Shown here piece after piece: positions 17,355-24,852 of a stretch of DNA of 64,000 nt (the stretch's first letter is position 1; each line of letters opens with the position of its first letter). The notes beneath the pieces were generated by a model. It worked only from the letters and a program-made list of their open reading frames with translations. It searched no databases and had not been told where the DNA came from. The stretch is from positions 1,488,001 to 1,552,000 of the forward strand of contig NZ_LT629750.1 of the NCBI RefSeq assembly GCF_900105125.1, in the 5' to 3' direction. The position numbers and the translations under genes were made by a program. The DNA is from Bradyrhizobium canariense. Its GTDB lineage: Bacteria; Pseudomonadota; Alphaproteobacteria; Rhizobiales; Xanthobacteraceae.

Positions 17355-18376
17355 TCCCCCATTTCCTCCTGACGGGCGCCGGCTTTTCCTACAATTGGGG
17401 CGGATATCTTGCCAGAGAGGCCTTTGATTATCTCCTTGGCGTCACCGAGCACGACGAGGATCTGCGCCGGGTGCTTTGGGTTGACCATGCCAAGAAATGG
17501 GGGTTTGAGACGACCCTCGCGCGGCTGAGAAAAGAATACGAGGAGAACTACTCGCCGCAGGTCGAGCAAGACCTCACCAATATGACCACGGCGGTACGAC
17601 GGATGTTCGGGGACATGTGGCTGGCGTTCAGTCAATCCACCTTCGACAACCAGTTTGACGACAAGCGCCTTGGGGTTATCCGCTTCTTGAGCCGGTTTGA
17701 CGCGATTTTTACTCTCAACCAGGACACTTTGCTGGAGACACACTACCTGCCGATGGTTGGGCGGGACGACTTCGCAAAAAACACGTACCAAGGTCCGAGG
17801 AATATAGGAGCGTATCGGCCAGGCCTTGTGGAGGCATATGACACGCTGACCTTCGGTAGCGTGGCCTCGCAAATCCCCCTGTACAAAGCAGCCGAGGATT
17901 TTGTGCCCGTTCCAAATCTCCAGCCTTATATCAAGCTTCATGGATCGATCGACATCCAAGACGGTCGCAACATGATGCTTATTCTCGGTGGCGACAAAGA
18001 AGCGGATATCGCCAAACACCCGCTGTTGGAGGCTTACCACGAGCAATTCAAATTGCGGCTCAACATGCAGAATGCGAGGCTCATGGTCATCGGCTACAGC
18101 TTTGCGGATGCCCACATCAACAAGATCATTTTCGATGCCATCGAAAACAGCGGGCTCAAGCTGTTCCTGATCGGCCCGGATGGCGCGGCTACCATCGGCG
18201 CCAACGAATCATTCCTGTTGAATCCGGGTTATAAAATCAGAAACGCGATCGTCGGAGCGTCTAGCCGACCGCTACGAAATACTCTTTCTGGGAACGATAT
18301 GGTCGAGCTAATGAAGATCGAGAGGTTTTTCCAAGATGGCCTAATGGCCATCTCCTACATAAATCCCCCGCTATAG
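17351..18376 (+). CDS. SIR2-family protein, probable NAD+-consuming defence effector
   Basis: 341 residues. The Rossmann NAD-binding start HFLLTGAGFS (GAGFS at 9-13), the TLNQD motif at 121-125 (SIR2 TxNxD) and catalytic His197 in YIKLHGSI are all present. The conserved late motif VIGYSFADAHINKII is at about 247-261. No Cys4 zinc ribbon is seen, unlike CobB deacylases, so it belongs to the SIR2-like (SIR2_2) group, whose members in defence islands act as NADases that deplete NAD+ on phage infection. It overlaps the upstream membrane-protein gene by four bases and is followed ten bases later by a HEPN-like gene. Activity is inferred from family and residues, not shown. Confidence 0.85.
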   Translation: MIPHFLLTGAGFSYNWGGYLAREAFDYLLGVTEHDEDLRRVLWVDHAKKWGFETTLARLRKEYEENYSPQVEQDLTNMTTAVRRMFGDMWLAFSQSTFDNQFDDKRLGVIRFLSRFDAIFTLNQDTLLETHYLPMVGRDDFAKNTYQGPRNIGAYRPGLVEAYDTLTFGSVASQIPLYKAAEDFVPVPNLQPYIKLHGSIDIQDGRNMMLILGGDKEADIAKHPLLEAYHEQFKLRLNMQNARLMVIGYSFADAHINKIIFDAIENSGLKLFLIGPDGAATIGANESFLLNPGYKIRNAIVGASSRPLRNTLSGNDMVELMKIERFFQDGLMAISYINPPL

Positions 18377-18386
18377 GACCTCTTCG

Positions 18387-18983
18387 ATGTTTCCCATCCA
18401 CCACAAATTTCCAAAGGAAATGGCTGTCGTTGGTCGAATCCTGGTGGACTACGGCGAGATCGAGCTGGACCTTCTCAATTGTGTCCAGATGGCGCGCGGC
18501 AGGGACATGAACTCGACCCTAAAGACGATGTTCAGGGTGCGGGGTGAACTGAGCCGGATTCAGATCGCTGATGCACTGGGACGCGTTCCATATACGACGC
18601 TTGGGCTCGGTGACGAATTTGAGATAATGATCGACGCCTTCGATTACTGCAGGAGGATCAGAAACAAATACGCTCACGCGTATTGGCATGACCCCGTTCA
18701 AGGAAAGCGCCTCTGTTATGTGTCATTAGAGGAACTGGCCGACGAAGATCAGCCGGTCAATGACCTTGGCAAGTTGACGTTCTTTTTTATTGACGAACCA
18801 TTACTCCTTCAGCAGGAAACTTATTTCGAGTTCGTCCGCGCGCTTCTCTCGTATCTCAATTGGGAGGGCCAAGTGCGCTCGAAGCTGATTAAAGCTCATG
18901 TTGAACGCATGCCGGTCCCGCCTAAGAAGCCGCCCTTCTTCACGGCGAAATGGAATCCTGCCGACGGCCTGATACCTAGCTAG
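18387..18983 (+). CDS. HEPN-like protein with R-x4-H motif, partner of SIR2
   Basis: 198 residues from ATG 18387 with AGGA upstream, ten bases after the SIR2 stop. The N-terminal two-thirds is helical (AVVGRILVDYGEIELDLLN; DEFEIMIDAFDYCRRIRN), and residues 92-97 read RNKYAH, matching the R-x4-6-H ribonuclease signature of HEPN proteins. The C-terminal part has a second helical segment (ETYFEFVRALLSYLNWEG) and a Pro/Lys-rich tail (PVPPKKPPFF). HEPN proteins are often RNases in toxin-antitoxin and abortive-infection systems. Here it could be the RNA-cleaving effector, or a sensor or inhibitor of the SIR2 protein. The HEPN call rests on one motif plus helical pattern. Confidence 0.6.
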   Translation: MFPIHHKFPKEMAVVGRILVDYGEIELDLLNCVQMARGRDMNSTLKTMFRVRGELSRIQIADALGRVPYTTLGLGDEFEIMIDAFDYCRRIRNKYAHAYWHDPVQGKRLCYVSLEELADEDQPVNDLGKLTFFFIDEPLLLQQETYFEFVRALLSYLNWEGQVRSKLIKAHVERMPVPPKKPPFFTAKWNPADGLIPS

Positions 18984-19227
18984 CGCCACTTGGTGCGGTG
19001 GTTGCCCTCGCCTAACCGCATCGGGCTATTTCGACTTAGTGCGATGTCCTGCGGATAGCGGCTTTGGAGGTCGCTCTCCACGTGACGGCACTCGAAAAAA
19101 TCCGCTATGGAAATCGAGAGCGCTGCGGCCGTGCGCGGACGTAACTGATTTAAAAAAGAGGCCCACGGGAGGCCGGGATACTGCCGCGTCGCGGGACTGC
19201 TTGTAAGTGCCTGAAAATACTAATTAT

Positions 19228-19273
19228 TTGGTCGGGGCAGCTGGATTCGAACCAACGACCTGCAGTACCCAAA
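19228..19273. repeat. Right attachment-site repeat (46 bp, inside tRNA-Pro)
   Basis: Identical to 15788-15833 over 46 bases. It forms the 3' part of the intact tRNA-Pro, so integration preserved the tRNA gene. Confidence 0.85.
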
Positions 19274-19305
19274 ACTGCCGCGCTACCAGGCTGCGCTATA
19301 CCCCG
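19229..19305 (-). tRNA. tRNA-Pro (anticodon TGG)
   Basis: A 77-nt gene with encoded CCA. The acceptor stem CGGGGTA pairs with TGCCCCG, discriminator A. The D-arm reads GCGCAGCCTGGTAGCGC. The anticodon stem is GCAGT/ACTGC around loop TTTGGGT, giving anticodon TGG. The T-arm holds TTCGAAT. It is the integration target of the adjoining island, whose DNA lies on its 3' side. Confidence 0.95.
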
Positions 19306-19367
19306 ATGGTCTGGGAAAGGACGTCAGATACACGCTTAAGACCGGGCCAGCAAGGAGCCGCTCGCCC

Positions 19368-19856
19368 TCAATGGCCGTTGAAAAGCGGGTGCGCCACGCG
19401 ATCCCCGGGCTTGATCCCGTATTTCTGAGCGGTGCCGGCGATCACCTCCAGCACCCCTTTCGCGAGCCCCCCTGACGGGATGATCTTGGTCGATAGCGGC
19501 TCGGTATTTTCAGCAATTCGCAGGATCCGGCCATCGGCCCGGATGAAAATCATGTCGAGGGAAATGTAGGTGTTTTTCATCCACATCGACACCTCCTGTT
19601 CCGGCGAGAAGTCGAACAGCATCCCCTTCCCATCAGCCAATTCCTTGCGGTACATCAGGCCGGTGGTCTTTTCTTCCTCAGTCGTCGCCATCTCGACCGA
19701 GAAGACGTGGACGCCGGATTTGGTCACGATCTCGAGCGGCTGAACGCTCGCCGCCCGTGCGCCAGGGGCGCTAAATGCACAGAGCGCAACGGCGCACACT
19801 ACAATCCAAAGCCAAGCCCGCAGGCGAGACCTACCAACAACCCGATCAAAATTCAT
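19368..19856 (-). CDS. DUF192 family exported protein
   Basis: 162 residues from ATG 19856 (GTGs at 19862/19865 are alternatives). A signal peptide or anchor (AWLWIVVCAVALCAFSAPGA, ending ARA) is followed by the DUF192 fold. Family hallmarks are TTEEEKTTGLMYRKEL, GMLFDFSPEQEVSMWMKNT, ISLDMIFIRADGRIL and GVLEVIAGTAQKYGI with GDRV near the end. The biochemical function of the family is unsettled; the product should be periplasmic. It is transcribed on the same strand as the tRNA-Pro, just upstream of it. Confidence 0.85.
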   Translation of the reverse strand: MNFDRVVGRSRLRAWLWIVVCAVALCAFSAPGARAASVQPLEIVTKSGVHVFSVEMATTEEEKTTGLMYRKELADGKGMLFDFSPEQEVSMWMKNTYISLDMIFIRADGRILRIAENTEPLSTKIIPSGGLAKGVLEVIAGTAQKYGIKPGDRVAHPLFNGH

Positions 19857-20008
19857 GGACACCACTTTACCCAGCCGTGAAGGATTTCGCCCGGCCGGAC
19901 CCTAGCCGAACGATCATGGCAAATACCAGACGACCGGTACTTCGGCGACACCATTTTGGCCGGTATCGGTCAATGAATTCAGGCGAGTAACGTGGAAGTG
20001 TCGTGCGA

Positions 20009-20677
20009 TTAATGCGACGACAGGCCCGGCGAGCCGTTCTCCGGCTGGATTTCGGCCGCCATCATCCCCTTGGAGCCGGGTCCGAACCGGACCAGCACGT
20101 ACTGGCCAGGGCGCAGCTCGGTCATTCCGAAGCGGCGCAATGTTTCCATGTGGACGAAAATATCCGGTGTCCCCTCGCCGCAGGTCAGGAAGCCAAACCC
20201 GCGCAGCCGATTGAACCATTTGACCTGCGCCCGCTCAAGGCCGCTGGTCGGGGTAACGCTTACGTGAGTCCGCGGCGGCAGCATTTGCGCAGGGTGGATC
20301 GCCGTCGACTCATCCATCGAGAGGATCCGGAACGCCTGATAACCTTTCGCCCGCTGCACGCACTCGCAGACCAGCCGCGCGCCCTCATAGGCCGTCTGGT
20401 ATCCATCACGCCTGAGCACCGTGACGTGCAGCAGCACATCCGGCCAACCATTGTCGGGAACGATGAAGCCATAACCCTTCGACGCATCGAACCATTTGAT
20501 GACGCCGCTGATTTCGACGAGGTTAGCTGCGCTGTCACCAAGACCCGATAGCGCATCAATCGCCGGGTCACGGTCAGAGCCGCCTGCAAATTCGCTTGTC
20601 CCAAGTCTACGGTTTGGGCCAGTCGCGCTCGACGACAGGCCTCCCAACTTCTTGGACTCAAATCCGTCCGACCCCAT
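20009..20677 (-). CDS. Double cold-shock domain protein
   Basis: 222 residues from ATG 20677 (GTG 20692 possible). An unstructured N-terminus of about 50 residues is followed by two cold-shock domains. The first (about 55-120) contains SGVIKWFDASKGYGFIVPD with RNP1 KGYGFI; the second (about 150-215) contains RAQVKWFNRLRGFGFLTCG and DIFVHMETLRRFG with RNP2-like DIFVH. Tandem-CSD proteins are typical of Rhizobiales and bind single-stranded RNA/DNA as chaperones or regulators. The Ser-rich N-terminus shows no motif. Confidence 0.9.
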   Translation of the reverse strand: MGSDGFESKKLGGLSSSATGPNRRLGTSEFAGGSDRDPAIDALSGLGDSAANLVEISGVIKWFDASKGYGFIVPDNGWPDVLLHVTVLRRDGYQTAYEGARLVCECVQRAKGYQAFRILSMDESTAIHPAQMLPPRTHVSVTPTSGLERAQVKWFNRLRGFGFLTCGEGTPDIFVHMETLRRFGMTELRPGQYVLVRFGPGSKGMMAAEIQPENGSPGLSSH

Positions 20678-20875
20678 GACCCCGGACCCCACACATTATC
20701 TCTAGCCCATCCTTGACCAAGATGGTGCCGCTCACGCGCTCATCTATGACAATTCACGACGACATCACGCGAATCTCTCGAGTCAAAAGATAACACTCCC
20801 GCCTGCCGCGCATAGCTAAAAAACGAATCTGCCGGGAGCTATGAACAGTCTTGCACAGCAACGAATCAGTCGGCG

Positions 20876-21637
20876 TCAGTTGCCGACGAACGGCCCAAGG
20901 GTCTCGCCGATGTCGTGCCGGATGACCAGATCGGCGATATCGTCCTGTTCTGTGGGCTCGTTGTTGATGATCACCAGCCTGGCGCCGTTGTTCTTGGCCA
21001 GCAGCGGAAAGCCCGCGGCCGGCCACACCACCAGCGACGATCCAATCGCAAGGAAGAGGTCGCATTGCTGCGCAAGCTCAGTGGCGCGGCGCATCGCATC
21101 CTCCGGCATCGCCTGACCGAACGAGATGGTCGCGGTCTTGACCGGCTCTTCGCAGTCGGCGCAGTCGGGCGCGGCTCCCGTCGTATCGAAACGCTGCCTG
21201 ACCCACGGCAGTTCGTAGGCCCGACCACACCCGATGCAGCGAGCGTAAGTGGTGTTGCCGTGAAGTTCCACGACATGATCCGCTGCGAAACCGGACATTT
21301 GATGCAGGTTGTCAATGTTCTGGGTAACAATCGCGGGAATCTTGCCGGCCTTGTAGAGCGAGGCAAGCGCGCGGTGACCGCGTCCGGGCCGTGCCGCGGC
21401 AAATGTCGGCTCCATCGCAAAACGCCGCCGCCACGACTCGTCCCGTGCATCCGGATTGGCGACGAATTCATCGAACGGTATGGGACGGTTGCGAGTCCAC
21501 AATCCGCCAGGCGAGCGGAAATCGGGAATACCGGATTCGGTCGAGATGCCGGCGCCCGTGAAGGGAACAATGGCGGATGCCTCGGCGATCATCTCGCCGA
21601 GTTGTTCCACACCGCTGCGGAGGTCCGATGCGATCAT
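20876..21637 (-). CDS. cobB: NAD-dependent protein deacylase, Sir2/CobB family
   Basis: 253 residues. The sequence shows the NAD-binding GAGISTESGIPDFRSPGGLW, TQNIDNLH, catalytic His in VVELHGNT, and a zinc ribbon with CIGC and CADC. The ribose/nicotinamide motif FGQAMPEDA and GSSLVVWPAAGFPLLA follow. It removes acyl groups from lysines using NAD+. The Tyr/Arg pair of class III desuccinylases is not clearly present, so a deacetylase is the simpler reading. It is a true sirtuin and unrelated in role to the SIR2-like protein in the nearby island. Confidence 0.92.
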   Translation of the reverse strand: MIASDLRSGVEQLGEMIAEASAIVPFTGAGISTESGIPDFRSPGGLWTRNRPIPFDEFVANPDARDESWRRRFAMEPTFAAARPGRGHRALASLYKAGKIPAIVTQNIDNLHQMSGFAADHVVELHGNTTYARCIGCGRAYELPWVRQRFDTTGAAPDCADCEEPVKTATISFGQAMPEDAMRRATELAQQCDLFLAIGSSLVVWPAAGFPLLAKNNGARLVIINNEPTEQDDIADLVIRHDIGETLGPFVGN

Positions 21638-21740
21638 GCGCGATTATCCGAAAGTTCAATCGCGCGAACTATAGCATATCCACCCAGCTTGCCACTTCGG
21701 GGCCGAGATCACACGGCATGCGCTGGCATCAGGCGTCGCT

Positions 21741-21986
21741 TCAAGCCGCCTCTGCGATCGGTTCCTTGACCTCGTCGCCCTTTGTCTCGTCGCTCTTCTT
21801 GGCCTTCGCGGTCGAAGCGGAGCCTTGAGATTTTTTTGAGGGCTTGCCGTACTGGGACAATTTCTCCAGCTCAGCCTCGAGTTCCGCCTGTCGCGTTGCG
21901 ACCTTTTCCGCAAGCTTTTCGATGGCGCGGTCGCGCAAGTTTACGAGTTCTTCGATATTCAGTGAATCCAGATCGATCTTTGCCAT
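21741..21986 (-). CDS. H-NS-like protein lacking the DNA-binding tail
   Basis: 81 residues from ATG 21986 after GGGAGG. The N-terminal part (IDLDSLNIEELVNLRDRAIE, then EKVATRQAELEAELEKL) matches the coiled-coil oligomerisation region of rhizobial H-NS-like proteins. Where family members continue into a C-terminal DNA-binding motif of the YRxPDGxTWSGRG type, this one has only a Lys/Ser/Glu-rich low-complexity end. It could dimerise with a full H-NS protein and poison or modulate it, as truncated H-NS paralogues do elsewhere, or it could be an unrelated small coiled-coil protein. Confidence 0.55.
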   Translation of the reverse strand: MAKIDLDSLNIEELVNLRDRAIEKLAEKVATRQAELEAELEKLSQYGKPSKKSQGSASTAKAKKSDETKGDEVKEPIAEAA

Positions 21987-22231
21987 GTAGGCCTCCCGTT
22001 TTTCTTTTAGCTACCGGGAAGGCGTGAGGGCCACAAGGACGGCACGCGTCTTATCCACCTCAGAACATGGACACACGCGAGATTTAGCCGATGTGTGGCC
22101 GTAGCGTTGCAGTGACATCAGCGTCGCCGATTTTGAAAGAGCGTAACCACAATCCTGCGACGTCGCGTCCGCATTCGCGCCCCAATCGCTTCCGTCAATG
22201 AGCGTGGCAACGAATCAAAAAAGGAAACCGC

Positions 22232-22399
22232 ATGACCGAACAGAAAGACCGCCTCACTCGCGAGCGAGAAGAAATCGCGGCGCGCGTTGCGAGCTTCAAG
22301 GCCACTCAGGAAAAATTCGAACGGGAGCGCGAAGAGTATTTTGTGACGACGCTCGAGAACGCCCGAAACGGATCCGACGGCAAGCCGTTCTGGTCCTAG
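22232..22399 (+). CDS. Small charged coiled-coil protein
   Basis: 55 residues from ATG 22232, just after an AAGGAAA ribosome site. The first 35 residues are an Arg/Glu-rich helix (LTREREEIAARVASFKATQ) with coiled-coil character; the end NGSDGKPFWS is extended. No membrane segment. Function unknown. Confidence 0.6.
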   Translation: MTEQKDRLTREREEIAARVASFKATQEKFEREREEYFVTTLENARNGSDGKPFWS

Positions 22400-22511
22400 A
22401 GCAACTTTTGGGCGTTCGACCCTTCACAAGGCCTCGCCCTTCCCCTGGCGGGGTCTCTGTCGTGATGGGGTCACTGCCCACTTCTCCATCCTGTTTTCCT
22501 ACCGCGCATGA

Positions 22512-22541
22512 AAAAGCCCGGAGCATCAGCTCCGGGCTTTT
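22512..22541. terminator. Bidirectional rho-independent terminator
   Basis: A perfect 13-bp stem (AAAAGCCCGGAGC) around the loop ATCA, with A-run and T-run on either side. It lies between the plus-strand small gene ending at 22399 and the minus-strand Tyr/Gly-rich gene ending at 22545, so it can serve both. Confidence 0.9.
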
Positions 22542-22544
22542 CGA

Positions 22545-22838
22545 TTACCAACGGCGCCAGTAGCGGTGATGGTAGTAGTAAGGCCCGCCGTAATAGGCAT
22601 AGGGTCCGGGACCGTAATAGGCCGGTCCGTAATAACCAGGACCGTAAGAGCCGTAGTAGCGGGGTCCATAATAATAGGGTCCCCAGGCTCCATACGCGCC
22701 CGCGGCGAGAGCACCCGCAGCCAGCCCGAACGCCAAGCCAGGACCGAAGCCGAAGCCGCGCGCTTGCGCTGACGGCGCGGTCACCGCTGTTGCGCCAACG
22801 GCGGCGACCGTCGCCAGGACTGCCAATGTCTTTTTCAT
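22545..22838 (-). CDS. Exported Gly/Tyr-rich repeat protein
   Basis: 97 residues from ATG 22838 after GGAGGAG. The signal peptide MKKTLAVLATVAAVGATAV is cleaved near AQA-RG. A Gly/Ala segment (FGFGPGLAFGLAAGALAAG) precedes a run of Y-Y-G-P repeats ending in HHRYWRRW. The low-complexity Tyr/Gly pattern resembles surface or envelope structural proteins. Ends at a strong terminator. Confidence 0.75.
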   Translation of the reverse strand: MKKTLAVLATVAAVGATAVTAPSAQARGFGFGPGLAFGLAAGALAAGAYGAWGPYYYGPRYYGSYGPGYYGPAYYGPGPYAYYGGPYYYHHRYWRRW

Positions 22839-22949
22839 GCGCATCTCCTCCATTGAGAACCTGCGAGATAACGCCGACATTTTTCGATGGTTGCAGGGAA
22901 CCTCTCAACGGTTACAGGGAACCATCAGCGAACGCCCGATTCCGGGACA

Positions 22950-23081
22950 TCACGTCCGCCAACGGCTGCCCTTGGAAGGCGGAATATTGTCGTGCGGCTT
23001 GAGTTTGAGGCCCTGCCAAAATCCATAAGCTGCACAGCCGATCAAGACGAACCCGCCAATCACCATTAGACCATGAAACAT
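22950..23081 (-). CDS. Small membrane protein
   Basis: 43 residues from ATG 23081, six bases after GAGG. One membrane helix (MVIGGFVLIGCAAYGFW) is followed by a basic polar tail (LKLKPHDNIPPSKGSRWRT). It lies 12 bases after the four-helix membrane gene on the same strand, so the two are probably co-transcribed. Unknown function. Confidence 0.6.
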   Translation of the reverse strand: MFHGLMVIGGFVLIGCAAYGFWQGLKLKPHDNIPPSKGSRWRT

Positions 23082-23093
23082 CGATGCCTCGGC

Positions 23094-23468
23094 CTAGGCT
23101 TTTGCACTCTGCCTGTTATCCATCGTCAGCACGACCCATGAGCAGACGAACGCCGGGATACCACCTAACAAGCCGATCGCCATGAACCATCCCGGCAGAT
23201 CCGGCAGCGCGCGTGTCTCGCGAAGGACCACGACAGCAAGGATCCACCCTACAATGGTTGCGCCGATCGGCCTGCAGGGCAGCTCGATGAGTTCTCCCAT
23301 CCAGTCGAACAATGCGACCACCAGCGCGGGGAATATGCAGAAGAGAAATGCGGAAGGTGAGACGGAGATTTCGATGCGTTGCCCTTCGAGCAGGCCCGCC
23401 ACCGGCAACAGGACCAGAAACAAAATCAGCGTCGCCGCCGTCGGGCCCAAAATCGCAAACCGCTTCAT
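23094..23468 (-). CDS. Hypothetical four-helix membrane protein
   Basis: 124 residues from ATG 23468. Hydrophobic helices lie at about residues 8-27, 41-58, 66-84 and 92-114 with short loops (EGQRIEISVSPS; ETRALPDLPG). No family recognised. It precedes the small membrane protein at 22950-23081 by 12 bases. Confidence 0.6.
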   Translation of the reverse strand: MKRFAILGPTAATLILFLVLLPVAGLLEGQRIEISVSPSAFLFCIFPALVVALFDWMGELIELPCRPIGATIVGWILAVVVLRETRALPDLPGWFMAIGLLGGIPAFVCSWVVLTMDNRQSAKA

Positions 23469-23639
23469 GCCGGAACCTGCCCTGCCAAGACCCTTTGGTC
23501 GGTCGGGAGGCGGTTTTCGTTCAACCGGCTAAGCTATGGCGCCGCGAGACGCACGGTAAAACGACGTGGACGTAAAATAATCCAGCGCGAAGTCGTCATC
23601 GCCTGCGTTCGCTTCGCATAGCGCCGCTTCCGTGCGCTT

Positions 23640-23768
23640 TCACTTCGGCGGTTGCAGACCAGGACTGTTGGCCCACTTGTCGACGTTCTCGACCACTTTT
23701 TCGTAGCTCGGCCGTGTCGGTGGTTTGGGATCCCTGGGTTTCCGGGGCTGTTTGGTTTCGTTGTCCAT
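23640..23768 (-). CDS. Small Pro/Lys-rich soluble protein
   Basis: 42 residues from ATG 23768, six bases after AAGGAGA, which is a very good ribosome site. An N-terminal Lys/Pro/Arg-rich half (ETKQPRKPRDPKPPTRP) is followed by YEKVVENVDKWANSPGLQPP. The strong start signal supports expression. Unknown function. Confidence 0.6.
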   Translation of the reverse strand: MDNETKQPRKPRDPKPPTRPSYEKVVENVDKWANSPGLQPPK

Positions 23769-23940
23769 CGGCGCTCTCCTTACTTCTACTCATACTCCTT
23801 CCAACATGACTGCCCAATGAATAACTAATTGATTTAATTTCGCTTTTTACTCACTTTGTGTATTCCAAGCAATTCATGGAACCAGCGCGCATGGAGCGGA
23901 GTTAGGCACTTACTCATTTACCTAACTTTGAGGCAGCCCA

Positions 23941-24171
23941 ATGACGGATATGCGGGGCGAACGACTGCAGATCATGCTCTCTCCGGAAGAACTCGCCGTG
24001 CTTGATGACTTCCGATTCAAGCACCGGATGCCGACGCGTGCCGCGGCGGTCCGGGAATTACTGCGCCTCGGCTTGACAGTCGGCGTGACCGACGGCGACG
24101 GACAGAAGTCCAGCGATTACGGTGTGGTCAACCGGGGGCCGGCCAGCGCGCAGGAAAGCGAAGGCGCTTAA
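23941..24171 (+). CDS. Ribbon-helix-helix-like protein
   Basis: 76 residues. Residues 6-45 (ERLQIMLSPEELAVLDDFRF then MPTRAAAVRELLRLGL) match a ribbon-helix-helix DNA-binding fold, as in small antitoxin-like repressors. The C-terminus is polar and unstructured. No toxin gene follows clearly; the next gene (24246) encodes a 63-residue basic protein without toxin motifs. A standalone regulator is likely. Confidence 0.65.
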   Translation: MTDMRGERLQIMLSPEELAVLDDFRFKHRMPTRAAAVRELLRLGLTVGVTDGDGQKSSDYGVVNRGPASAQESEGA

Positions 24172-24245
24172 AGCAAAACGCACAAGGAACGAGTCATCGT
24201 TTTCTGCATTGAGTAAGTGGAGCTACTCACTCAAACGGACTCGCC

Positions 24246-24437
24246 GTGATTTTCAGATTGATTAAACGATTGCGCCGGGAAGAAAAGCCGCCCCCGCCTC
24301 CGAAGCGGGAGGACAATTCCAGCATGGCGCATCTCGTTCGGCTGCTGCAGGAACAGAAAGAGCCGCCGAATAATCGGCCGGTTCGCACGAAAATTCCAGG
24401 AGCGATGGATGCTGCATTCCGATGGCCCAGCCAATAA
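24246..24437 (+). CDS. Small basic protein, unknown
   Basis: 63 residues from GTG 24246. A basic N-terminal helix (RLIKRLRREEK), a run of prolines, then a second helix (MAHLVRLLQEQKEPP). It follows the ribbon-helix-helix gene by 75 bases and precedes another tiny gene. The start codon and ribosome site are weak, so the call is tentative. Confidence 0.45.
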   Translation: MIFRLIKRLRREEKPPPPPKREDNSSMAHLVRLLQEQKEPPNNRPVRTKIPGAMDAAFRWPSQ

Positions 24438-24488
24438 GCAACCCAGCTATTCCGGAACCAAAATCCGCGCCGCGCTTTAACGCGCGTA

Positions 24489-24587
24489 ATGCAATGGATC
24501 GAAGCCCTCATCAACGTCTCGGCCTTCGCCGGATTTATCGGCATCGCAACGCGTTGGCCGAAGCAACATCGGGCTGACCGACAATAG
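24489..24587 (+). CDS. Microprotein with a short membrane helix
   Basis: 32 residues: MQWIEALINVSAFAGFIGIA followed by TRWPKQHRADRQ. One hydrophobic helix with a basic cytoplasmic tail. Size is far below usual cut-offs; the pattern resembles other tiny membrane proteins in this window. Confidence 0.45.
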   Translation: MQWIEALINVSAFAGFIGIATRWPKQHRADRQ

Positions 24588-24666
24588 CGGTCTTGCCAGA
24601 GAACGGCGATCATCCGCGATCGAGATGCGGAAAAGCCGCTCACGACGCTATCAGGCGACCGCCGGC

Positions 24667-24852
24667 TTAATTGATCGGGATTGGTTTGCCGGCTGTCTGG
24701 ACCAGCCTGTCAGCTTTGAGCAGGACGCGGTCGTTTTCAGGCTGGGGTTTGAGCAGGAAGCTGATCGTCACGAAGGCCGCGCAGCACAGCAATCCGACCA
24801 CCATCACCCGACGATGTGTCTGCTTGTCCGCGTTGTGAAACGAATGGGCCAT
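24667..24852 (-). CDS. Small single-span membrane protein
   Basis: 61 residues from ATG 24852. A polar N-terminus (HSFHNADKQTHRR) precedes a membrane helix (VMVVGLLCCAAFVTISFLL) and a polar tail ending AGKPIPIN. Unknown. Confidence 0.5.
   Translation of the reverse strand: MAHSFHNADKQTHRRVMVVGLLCCAAFVTISFLLKPQPENDRVLLKADRLVQTAGKPIPIN

Larger units (their letters stand above)
15788..19273. mobile_element. 3.5-kb genomic island in tRNA-Pro(TGG), no integrase
   Basis: The element lies between two perfect 46-bp direct repeats. The right repeat restores the 3' end of a complete tRNA-Pro; the left is the orphan copy. The cargo is four genes: a minus-strand two-span membrane protein and a plus-strand operon of a small membrane protein, a SIR2-like protein and a HEPN-like protein. 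No recombinase, relaxase or phage gene is present. It may therefore be a satellite mobilised in trans, or an element that lost its integrase. By eye the coding sequence is more A/T-rich than the flanks, which suggests acquisition; I did not compute it. Confidence 0.75.

Noticed and set aside
19207..19428. Frame crossing tRNA-Pro that reads like a short protein with AAGFEPTTC
   Set aside because: It is the well-known spurious translation of a tRNA gene; a similar one overlaps tRNA-Glu at 30292-30579.
23941..24437. Toxin-antitoxin pair (ribbon-helix-helix plus following gene)
   Set aside because: The second protein is a short basic Pro-rich peptide without any toxin motif, and the genes are 75 bases apart.
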